DNA from: Nitrososphaerota archaeon
GTDB taxonomy: Archaea > Thermoproteota > Nitrososphaeria > Nitrososphaerales > JACQRY01
Direction: 5' to 3'
DNA length: 9,412 nucleotides
Assembly: GCA_016206275.1 (NCBI GenBank)
Contig: JACQRY010000251.1
Location: 1-9,412 of the forward strand
The notes below the pieces were generated by a model. That model was not told the DNA's origin. It searched no databases and was given only the letters and a program-made list of their open reading frames with translations. The position numbers and the translations under genes were made by a program. How positions within the stretch are numbered: position 1 is the stretch's first letter; every line of letters begins with the position of its first letter. Positions 1-5,628 of this stretch are shown here, piece by piece.

Positions 1-912
1 ACGGAGCTGATGCAACGTCTATTCGACAAGCTTTGGGGAGAGTCATTGGATGCGAAGGATGCGGTACACTCAGTCAAGCTCGGTGTGGTTGTGCCGGAAA
101 CTTCTGCAATATATGAGAGGGAACAGATCTTCAAGAAGGAATTAGATCTGATTAATTCAGCAAAGAGCAGAGTCATCCTGCTCATGAGCAGCTCAATGGT
201 GCCAAAACTGTTAAGCGAGCCCCTGGCTTCGGCACTGAACGATTGTATGCGTACGAATGTTAAGGTACGCGTTATGACAAACTTTAACGAACAGAAGCTT
301 GGGGAATTGCAGGCGGTTTCAGAAACACATGATCTGCGTTTCGTGGACTTCAAGATTTCCATAGAAACACTGGCCATAGACAATTCAGCAACATTGGTCA
401 CGAGCGGCGCAAACGAAGGAGAAGGAGAAGTGGCCTTCTGGACGAGTCAGCGTGAATACTCGGAGCTAGTCTGCAACTTTCTAGAGCAGGCTTGGAGTAA
501 CGCTCATAATCCTTCGCAGTACTTTCTACACGCATCATTAACCAAGAACCTAAACATGGGGCTGAAGCAAATAGGTGAAGAACTGGAAAAGAAAGGTTGG
601 GCGGTAAGCACGCCTGGCGTCATCGAAGGTGGATCCGCCGTCAATCATACTTTCAAGATGGTTGCCTCAAACCAGGGCGAGGTTGTAGCCATCGACTACT
701 TTCTTAGCAATGAGCCTGTGGGAACACAACCGTTGATTGCCTATGGTGCCAAGAAGTCTGACGCAAGGCTAAACCGGATCATCCTCCTCCTTTCTCCTGA
801 GGCAGATGAAGAGGCGGCTCGATTGGCCAAGTTCTTCGGCATCGATGTTATTGAGGGAACGGATGCTTCACTCCTGCTAAGCGGTGCTCGCAATATGCTT
901 GGGCTAGGTTAG
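1..912 (+). CDS. TrmB-family transcriptional regulator, 5'-truncated, with PLD-like and REase-like domains
   Basis: The frame is open from the first base (ACG GAG CTG ATG), so the ATG at 10 is probably internal. TrmB proteins normally begin with a winged-helix DNA-binding domain, which would lie outside the window. From that ATG, residues ~35-165 look like the PLD-like effector domain of TrmB regulators: a helix resembling EREQIFKKELDLINSAKSR, then VILLMSS, VKVRVMTNF, an ALAID-like strand and a C-terminal FLEQAW helix. In this family the domain senses a ligand, classically a sugar. Residues ~180-290 look like a restriction-endonuclease-fold (Mrr-like) domain: GWAVSTPGVIEGGSAVNHTF, VVAIDYF, then a final EEAARLAKFFGIDVIEG segment. 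The usual catalytic D-ExK set is not evident, so this part may bind rather than cut. No signal peptide or membrane segment is seen. The family call is fairly sure; the regulated target is unknown. Confidence 0.7.
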   Translation, partial: TELMQRLFDKLWGESLDAKDAVHSVKLGVVVPETSAIYEREQIFKKELDLINSAKSRVILLMSSSMVPKLLSEPLASALNDCMRTNVKVRVMTNFNEQKLGELQAVSETHDLRFVDFKISIETLAIDNSATLVTSGANEGEGEVAFWTSQREYSELVCNFLEQAWSNAHNPSQYFLHASLTKNLNMGLKQIGEELEKKGWAVSTPGVIEGGSAVNHTFKMVASNQGEVVAIDYFLSNEPVGTQPLIAYGAKKSDARLNRIILLLSPEADEEAARLAKFFGIDVIEGTDASLLLSGARNMLGLG

Positions 913-1080
913 ATTGTGTATCGACTCCGATTTCGCCGACTGATGTGGAAACCATGTTTACTATTAATGATAAATGCATTGATTTATACATTGATGTCCA
1001 TAAATTATCGCACCTAGATTCTGTAACAAAAGTTAATAACAAGAGTAAAATAGATGCTAGGTACATAAGCGATAGATGCC

Positions 1081-1374
1081 TTGGACTCCAATGGAAGAAG
1101 ATCCAAACTCGAAATCTTCGTAGACATCCTAGACTGTGTAGGCAAAGGCATTGAAGGACCCACACGGATCATGTATAGAGCAAATCTCTCCTGGATCGTA
1201 CTCCAAAATGCTCTTGACACACTGATGGCGAACGGTTTCCTCGTAGAAAAAGGGGAAAGCAAGAGAAGAGCGTATCATCTCACCGAGAAGGGACTTCAGG
1301 TCTTGAACCATTTCAAACATGTCAAGAATGAGCTTTTGGTTAACCCTACTCTAAATAGCAATCAGTCCCGCTGA
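1081..1374 (+). CDS. ArnR1-like winged-helix DNA-binding protein, cassette A copy
   Basis: This is a 97-residue basic protein. Residues ~6-75 fit the archaeal ArnR1-like winged-helix domain: RRSKLEIFVDIL (helix 1), PTRIMYRANLSWIVLQNALD (helix-turn-helix), NGFLVEKGESKRRAYHLTEKG (wing), then a closing LNHFKHVKNEL helix. ArnR proteins in Sulfolobus control archaellum genes; that role is not demonstrated here. The start is TTG, because an in-frame TAA lies at 1066-1068 and no ATG or GTG is available. The same TTG in the same sequence context (GATGCCTTGGA) is kept in the paralogue at 3030. No clear Shine-Dalgarno is seen. The two paralogues match at about 66 of the first 88 residues by hand count. 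The last 24 nt overlap the convergent gene's end. Confidence 0.8.
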   Translation: MDSNGRRSKLEIFVDILDCVGKGIEGPTRIMYRANLSWIVLQNALDTLMANGFLVEKGESKRRAYHLTEKGLQVLNHFKHVKNELLVNPTLNSNQSR

Positions 1375-1926
1375 AACCTTGCTCTCATCGACGCCCATCT
1401 GGTCCTGTAGCCACTGCTTCACTCTCTTCACGTCTACGGATACTGTAATTCCCTCGGAACCGGTATCGGACTGGGATCCGGCTAGTTTGAGGGAGTATTC
1501 CAATCCGCAATTCAGCCTCAAGACCTTCTCACTTTGATCGCTCTGACTCCTTAGAGGCTCAGACGAAATGTAACGGTAAATCGTTTCATCACGTTTCAGA
1601 AACTGCTCTGTGTACTTTAGAAGCCGCCCGCTCGGGAGCACCGCCCTTATACTTAAGAACGTACTCACTTCGTACAAAAATTCAGAGGCAGATGAGCTTC
1701 TTTCTTTGAACTCTTTCCAATCTTCTAATATTTCTACCAGCAAGCTTCGGGATTTGATTTTCTCTTTACTCAGTGGCTCCTTTGCCATCACAGCTGTATC
1801 AGCCGCGGCCTCCAACCTACTTGCCACTTTGTCCAAGGTCTCCTCGTGTTTCGTCAGAACGGTGAATATCATGTCCAGAATGGCTGAATCCTTAGTATCT
1901 TTATGGGAACCATAATCTTCACTCAT
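1351..1926 (-). CDS. Conserved helical protein of unknown function, cassette A copy
   Basis: This is a 191-residue soluble protein I do not recognise. The N-terminal ~75 residues are strongly helical and heptad-like (FTVLTKHEETLDKVASRLEA), suggesting a coiled coil or helical bundle. The middle has LLVEILEDWKEFKERSSSA and LKYTEQFLK helices. The C-terminal ~55 residues start around LNCGLEYSLKLAG and end with VDVKRVKQWLQDQMGVDES. There is no signal peptide, membrane span or metal-binding motif. It matches the paralogue at 3309-3881 at about 137 of 191 positions by hand count, with the C-terminus almost invariant. The ATG start is backed by GAGGGCG upstream and a TATA box at 1982-1987, so this copy has its own promoter. 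Its 3' end overlaps the opposing winged-helix gene by 24 nt. Conservation of both copies argues that it is a real protein. Confidence 0.8.
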   Translation of the reverse strand: MSEDYGSHKDTKDSAILDMIFTVLTKHEETLDKVASRLEAAADTAVMAKEPLSKEKIKSRSLLVEILEDWKEFKERSSSASEFLYEVSTFLSIRAVLPSGRLLKYTEQFLKRDETIYRYISSEPLRSQSDQSEKVLRLNCGLEYSLKLAGSQSDTGSEGITVSVDVKRVKQWLQDQMGVDESKVSAGLIAI

Positions 1927-1978
1927 TTTGATTCGCCCTCATTTGATTCATCTTAATGGCAGTTTGAAAAAGCTTTCT

Positions 1979-1990
1979 AAGTATATAAGG
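1979..1990 (-). promoter_or_regulatory. TATA box (box A) for the cassette A helical gene
   Basis: On the minus strand this reads CCTTATATACTT, a good archaeal box A. Its centre lies about 58 nt upstream of the ATG at 1926. Transcription would then start near 1958 and leave a leader of about 32 nt that contains the GAGGGCG Shine-Dalgarno. The motif is partly symmetrical, so it could also serve the plus strand. No good plus-strand start codon follows at the right distance. Confidence 0.5.
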
Positions 1991-2000
1991 GGTAAACTGA

Positions 2001-2192
2001 TATGTTCTCGTAGCGCTCAGGGAGAACCATCCACACTTCGAGACAAATGTTACTATCAAACCATCTCCAGACAAATTACAGGAACCTACAGCTGTTACCG
2101 TTATTAAGGTGGGTTCTGTCGTTATACCTGCCGCAGTAATCAGTAGATTTGGAGTAAATAGATGGATAAGGTTAGTATTTTCTCTGTCTTAG
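2001..2192 (+). pseudogene. Start-less reading frame with AbrB/SpoVT-like segment
   Basis: An open stretch of 63 codons runs from just after an in-frame TGA (1998-2000) to TAG (2190-2192). It has no ATG, GTG or TTG near its 5' end; the first possible start is a GTG at codon 37. The translation reads like protein: ENHPHFETNVTIKPSPDK, then VTVIKVGSVVIPAAVISRFG. The second part resembles the swapped-hairpin AbrB/SpoVT fold (the typical pattern is V-x-VGS-x-x-IP-x-x-V-R-x-x-x-G-I). AbrB proteins are small DNA-binding regulators and include VapB-type antitoxins. The expected acidic C-terminal strand is missing or shifted. I read it as a remnant or 5'-broken gene; a chance open frame cannot be excluded. 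Confidence 0.35.
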
Positions 2193-2294
2193 AACACAAC
2201 AACTTTTACGTTCACGCGACCAGGTACCAGCGCCTTTTTCTTTGTTGATGGGGTTTGGGCGATGGTAGAATAGAATGAGCTTTAACTGCCTTTT

Positions 2295-2447
2295 CTATAG
2301 CTTCTTTCTCTGTGCTTTGCCTTTGTTCAGATTCTTTTGGGCTAGAGCGATTAGTGCCTCATAAGCAGCATCGGATAATGCGCCTATCTCTTTCTTCTGT
2401 CGCTCGTTGAGTGCCAGCCTTCTCTGAATTCTCTTGTTCGCTTGCAC
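2295..2447 (-). CDS. Small basic helical protein, second gene of a two-gene small operon
   Basis: This is a 50-residue ORF starting at GTG, 2 nt after the stop of the upstream 58-residue ORF. A GAGGGGG purine run sits about 7 nt before the GTG and makes a convincing Shine-Dalgarno. The protein is lysine/arginine-rich and predicted all-helical (ANKRIQRRLALNERQKKEIG, then ALSDAAYEALIALAQKNLNK). It ends in a basic tail at TAG (2295-2297). I do not recognise a family; the character suggests a nucleic-acid- or partner-binding helix pair. An overlapping frame (2215-2358) continues with protein-like EKEAIEKAVKAHSILPSPKP. The gene could therefore originally have been about 75 residues and be shortened here by a one-base frameshift. 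Confidence 0.45.
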   Translation of the reverse strand: MQANKRIQRRLALNERQKKEIGALSDAAYEALIALAQKNLNKGKAQRKKL

Positions 2448-2449
2448 TT

Positions 2450-2626
2450 CTAACCCCCTCTGAATTCTCTCTCTGCTCTTTTAAACCTTGTTGCCGTCTC
2501 GTCGTAGAAAAACTTGGCTTCAAGCTTGTTACTGAATAGAATTTGAACTATGTTTCCGACCCGTATGAGTCTAACGGAGGTTGTTCCCAAGTCGTATTCG
2601 CTGGCTTCGACATCGGAGGAAGACAT
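2450..2626 (-). CDS. Small protein of unknown function, leaderless first gene of a two-gene operon
   Basis: This is a 58-residue ORF. The N-terminus is acidic (MSSSDVEASEYDLG). The centre alternates in a beta-like way (VRLIRVGNIVQILFSNKLEA). A FYDETATRFKRAEREF helix follows. The best evidence is the promoter: TTTATAAA at 2648-2655 is centred about 25.5 nt upstream of the A of the ATG, exactly where a leaderless archaeal transcript needs it. The stop lies 2 nt before the next small ORF, which has its own Shine-Dalgarno. The size is below common gene-calling cut-offs, so it is easily missed. No known domain is recognised. A plus-strand frame across the same bases is less convincing. Confidence 0.55.
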   Translation of the reverse strand: MSSSDVEASEYDLGTTSVRLIRVGNIVQILFSNKLEAKFFYDETATRFKRAEREFRGG

Positions 2627-3029
2627 GGCTTCGGGTTGATTTGTTATTTTATAAAGGATTACGGCGATGGGCTGTGTTCAAGCCTCACGACCTGCCTCCA
2701 TCTGATGTCTCCATATATGCTGTGGTCTAAGGCTCCGAGAAAGGCCAAGATAGCAAGGAAATACTTGGAAGAATAGAGGAGATGGCGATTGTGGCTTATA
2801 CATTACTACTGACGTGGGACGACGGAGTTTTGGGCGGTGGGGAGGTTAGAGCTGATAGCAATTTCTCTAACCAGCCTTTCTACGTACGCTCAACAGGTCT
2901 GTGCGTCGGGTAACCCTTTTACCCTCTTGATGTCCAGAGATAGCTGTCTCATCGAATCAATACATTCAAAAATGTACGCACTAAGGCTCTAATGCAGGGG
3001 AAAGCCTGAGTACATAACTGGTAGATGCC
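2627..3029. other. Ambiguous spacer between small-gene promoter and cassette B
   Basis: No secure gene is seen. On the plus strand one frame has a stop at 2747-2749, then is open from 2750 to a TAA at 2912-2914. It contains an ATG at 2782 giving 43 residues (MAIVAYTLLLTWDDGVLGGG at the start), with GAGGAG directly against the ATG, too close for a normal ribosome site. On the minus strand a frame from 2988 to 2806 reads SMRQLSLDIKRVKGLPDA, meets TGA at 2890-2892, and goes on as AYVERLVREIAISSNLPTA to a TAG. The two interpretations exclude each other in part, and either may be a decayed gene. A short inverted repeat (AGGCT at 2984-2988, AGCCT at 3003-3007) lies just before cassette B. Confidence 0.3.
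2648..2655 (-). promoter_or_regulatory. TATA box for leaderless small-gene operon
   Basis: A perfect palindromic TTTATAAA lies in an AT-rich stretch (minus strand CCTTTATAAAATAAC). Its centre-to-start distance of about 25.5 nt places initiation at the A of the ATG at 2626. This matches the usual spacing of archaeal box A in leaderless genes. The palindrome alone would not tell the strand; the fit to the small ORF does. Confidence 0.6.
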
Positions 3030-3332
3030 TTGGATCCAAATGGAAGAAGATCAAAACTTGAAATCTTTGTAGATATCATGGACTGTGTAGCAAAGGGTAA
3101 TCAAGGGCCCACACGGATCATGTATAGGGCAAATCTCTCTTGGATGGTTCTCCAGAACTCGTTAGACGCACTCGTAACAAACGGTTTCCTAGCAGAGGAA
3201 GGTGGAAGCAAAAGAAGACTGTACAATCTCACAGCGAAGGGGATAGAAATCTTGAACCATTTCAGGCATGTCAAAGAGGAGCTTTTCGTCAACGTACCTC
3301 TAAGTCCTCTAAATCACTATCCGTCCCGCTGA
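3030..3332 (+). CDS. ArnR1-like winged-helix DNA-binding protein, cassette B copy
   Basis: This is a 100-residue paralogue of the gene at 1081-1374. It has the same plan: RRSKLEIFVDIMDCVAKG, PTRIMYRANLSWMVLQNSLD, a KRRLYNLTAKG wing and an ILNHFRHVKEEL closing helix. Substitutions fall mainly in the wing and between helices. The PTRIMYRANLSW recognition segment is identical apart from the final I-to-M change next to it, so both copies may bind similar DNA. The start is TTG at 3030, with an in-frame TAA at 3015-3017 closing off any longer version. The region before the start is alike in both copies (GTACATAA, then GATGCCTTGGA). The 3' end overlaps the opposing helical gene by 24 nt, exactly as in cassette A. 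A pilus-control role is inference from position. Confidence 0.8.
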   Translation: MDPNGRRSKLEIFVDIMDCVAKGNQGPTRIMYRANLSWMVLQNSLDALVTNGFLAEEGGSKRRLYNLTAKGIEILNHFRHVKEELFVNVPLSPLNHYPSR

Positions 3333-3881
3333 GACCTTGCTCTCATCGACGCCCATCTGGTCCTGTAACCACTGCTTCACTCTCTTCACATCTACAGATA
3401 CCGTTATCCCCTCGGAACCAGTTTCCGATGGAGATCCGGCGAGTTTGAGGGAGTATTCCAATCCGCAATTCAGCTTCAAGACCTTCCGATCCTGATCTGT
3501 CACAGCCTCAGATTCGGATGATATGTTGTGGTAAACCGTTTCATCTGGTTTTAGAAACTGCTCTGTATACTTCAGAACCCGCCCATTCAGAAGAAGCGCC
3601 CTCACAGTAAGAGATGTGCCGACTTCATATAGAAATTGAGCGGCCGATGAGCTTCTTTCTCTAAATTCGCTCCAATCATCTAATATTTCTACCAGCAAGC
3701 TGTCGGATTTGACTTTCTCTTTGGTTGCTGGTTCCCGTGTCATAGCGAATGCTTCGGCTGCTGCCTCCAATCTGCTTGTCACTTTGTCCAAGGTCTCCTC
3801 GTGTTTCGTGAAGACGGTGAACATCAGGTCTAGAAGGGCTTTGTTTCGAGCGTCTTTCTGGGGACTGTAATCATCAGTCAC
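3309..3881 (-). CDS. Conserved helical protein of unknown function, cassette B copy, at the tail of the pilus operon
   Basis: This 190-residue protein is a paralogue of 1351-1926 with the same layout: an N-terminal helical region (FTVFTKHEETLDKV), central LLVEILDDWSEFRERSSSAA and LKYTEQFLK helices, and a near-invariant C-terminus (LNCGLEYSLKLAG to VKQWLQDQMGVDES). The start is GTG at 3881, supported by GGTGG seven nt upstream and by alignment with the ATG of copy A. It begins 28 nt after the stop of the TadC-like gene on the same strand, with no room for a strong separate promoter, so co-transcription with the pilus genes is likely. It has no membrane span or signal, so it would be cytosolic. 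A pilus-associated or regulatory role is possible; no family is recognised. Confidence 0.8.
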   Translation of the reverse strand: MTDDYSPQKDARNKALLDLMFTVFTKHEETLDKVTSRLEAAAEAFAMTREPATKEKVKSDSLLVEILDDWSEFRERSSSAAQFLYEVGTSLTVRALLLNGRVLKYTEQFLKPDETVYHNISSESEAVTDQDRKVLKLNCGLEYSLKLAGSPSETGSEGITVSVDVKRVKQWLQDQMGVDESKVSAGRIVI

Positions 3882-3909
3882 TTTGATTCCACCGACTGCG
3901 AATCATTTC

Positions 3910-5628
3910 TCATGGTAGTTTCACGAAGCTCCCTGACATGTATATCATGGCTAAACTGATCAATACCAGCGCAAGTGAGTGTTTGAAGCCGTCTGAAACG
4001 CTTCCTTCACCCATCTTTCCTGCCACGAGGCCTATTACCCATCCTTGAAAGATGGATGCGGTAAGGAGTTGGTTCACGGTTTCCGTGGTTTGCCTCGCGC
4101 TCATGAATCTCATGGATGCGGTGAGTGGTTGCGTCATGAAGAAGACCATCATGAATGTGGTTATGATGACCATCATTGCTGCGACGTATGTTACGAAGAT
4201 GTAGGGGCGTAGAGATGATCTTTTCTCTGATTCCATGTCATTTATTCTTCTGGTGAAGGTTGCCATTTCGATGAAGCTTTTGACGGTTCCGCCTCCTATG
4301 TCGACGACTTCAATCATGAGTGTTCCGACGACTTTGGTGAGCCAGCTGCTTACGGCTGATGTGATTGTGGTTACTACTTTGCTTAGGGAAACTCCCCAGG
4401 AGAGTTGAGCGCCCATTTTCTTGACGTGCTTTGAGAGTCTGGAATAGTTCTCTGACGAGAGTGTCTCGATGCTTTTCTCAGGTGCTAAGCCTATTTTGCG
4501 GCCCTGTGAGACATCTTGTATGAAGTCTGGAAGCATTTTCTCCAAGCCCCGTCTTTCCGCGGAGTATTTGATCGACAAGATCGAAGGTGCTATGACCATA
4601 GACATCAATGCGAGGGATACGTGTAGGTAGCTTACTAAGCCAAGGGGCAATAGGTAGATTGTAATGCCTATCGGTATCGATGCTAGGAACACTTTTACCG
4701 CCCTAAGATCGACGTAAGGCTGCTTTGGTTGCACCCCGTCTATGAGGAATATGAATAGTCCTGATAAGGCTGGTACGCCAATGAACGAGAATGCCATGAT
4801 GGTTTCAAGGCCTCCAGAACCTGGAGACAGGAGAGATTGAACTTGGTAGAGAGTGAAGAGGGTTATTCCTAGGAGGGCGGTGACTGCTACGAATCCTTCG
4901 GCAAGCAGGGCTATGGTTTCAGAGGCCCGCTTAATCTTCACGCTTGTTGTTTGGAACACATCTGAGAGTTTGGCGCTGAGGTAGGCTACGAAGTCGCCTC
5001 CTGTCTTCAGTACCGTTGTGTAGCCATATAGAAATTCGGAGAAGAACTTGTTGGGGTTGTATTTCGCTGCCTTCTCCATGGCTGATATTGGGTCTAATCC
5101 AAATACGTCTATGTCGACAAGGATGCGTTTGGCTTCTTTGGCGGCAGCTGGAAAGAATTTCATGTTAATGAGGCGTCTTAGAACTCCTAGGGGTGGGACG
5201 CCGCCGCCTGCCAACACGACCATGAATCCCATTACGAAGGGTAGTTCATGATCTAGTGCGCTTGCTCGAGACGACTGGCTCATCTTTGGGCTGTAGAGGG
5301 CTAGGATGGGTGGAAGGAAGAATATGAGTGGTAGAATTGATAGCAGTACTGGTCCGAAGAGCCCCGTGTATAATCCTCCTATTACTATCCCTGTGCTGAC
5401 TCCCAATGATATTAAGGCGGTTAGAAATGCGGTTGCTACGACGCCCTCTGGGGTGATGTGAAGGTTGGATTTGAGTATGTCATCTCTAAGCTTAGGCATG
5501 CTCAACGATAGTCTCTTGGCTGGGTTTTGGAAGATCTTGTATGAAATCGAGGTGTATCGGTCGAAGAAGGTGGGTTTGTACCCTGTTGCTAGCATGGCTT
5601 CTTTTTGCTGGAGCATTATGTGTTTCAT
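3910..5628 (-). CDS. TadC/PilC-like type IV pilus membrane platform protein (T2SF family)
   Basis: This 572-residue integral membrane protein anchors the assembly ATPase and organises pilin extrusion. It has the doubled T2SF arrangement of archaeal FlaJ/TadC proteins. An N-terminal hydrophobic pair lies at ~62-112. The first cytoplasmic helical domain is ~120-240 (LPFVMGFMVVLAGGGVPPLG, then YTTVLKTGGDFVAYLS), followed by spans at ~243-262 and 277-296. More spans lie at ~312-353. The second domain is ~360-470 (MLPDFIQDVSQGRKIGLAPE, IEVVDIGGGTVKSF), with final spans at ~475-498, 520-540 and 549-566. The start ATG overlaps the ATPase stop as ATGA, implying coupled translation. The VVLAGGG and IGGG turns are typical of the archaeal branch. 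It cannot be assigned to a specific pilus system from sequence alone. Confidence 0.9.
   Translation of the reverse strand: MKHIMLQQKEAMLATGYKPTFFDRYTSISYKIFQNPAKRLSLSMPKLRDDILKSNLHITPEGVVATAFLTALISLGVSTGIVIGGLYTGLFGPVLLSILPLIFFLPPILALYSPKMSQSSRASALDHELPFVMGFMVVLAGGGVPPLGVLRRLINMKFFPAAAKEAKRILVDIDVFGLDPISAMEKAAKYNPNKFFSEFLYGYTTVLKTGGDFVAYLSAKLSDVFQTTSVKIKRASETIALLAEGFVAVTALLGITLFTLYQVQSLLSPGSGGLETIMAFSFIGVPALSGLFIFLIDGVQPKQPYVDLRAVKVFLASIPIGITIYLLPLGLVSYLHVSLALMSMVIAPSILSIKYSAERRGLEKMLPDFIQDVSQGRKIGLAPEKSIETLSSENYSRLSKHVKKMGAQLSWGVSLSKVVTTITSAVSSWLTKVVGTLMIEVVDIGGGTVKSFIEMATFTRRINDMESEKRSSLRPYIFVTYVAAMMVIITTFMMVFFMTQPLTASMRFMSARQTTETVNQLLTASIFQGWVIGLVAGKMGEGSVSDGFKHSLALVLISLAMIYMSGSFVKLP

Noticed and set aside
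945..1154. 69-residue plus-strand ORF before and into cassette A
   Set aside because: Starts at GTG in a spacer with no ribosome site and runs out of frame through the winged-helix gene; no counterpart exists before cassette B.
2543..2776. 77-residue plus-strand ORF starting at TTG
   Set aside because: Its first 84 nt lie antisense to the leaderless small gene, its start has no ribosome site, and its composition (Cys- and Gly-rich) is unlike neighbouring proteins. The tail APRKAKIARKYLEE is protein-like, so a remnant cannot be fully excluded.
2890..2892. TGA read as selenocysteine in the minus-strand frame
   Set aside because: No recognised selenoprotein context, no SECIS-like hairpin seen, and the flanking frame itself is not secure.
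3140..3448. 102-residue plus-strand ORF
   Set aside because: Out-of-frame shadow across the winged-helix gene and antisense to the helical gene; not open in the equivalent place in cassette A.
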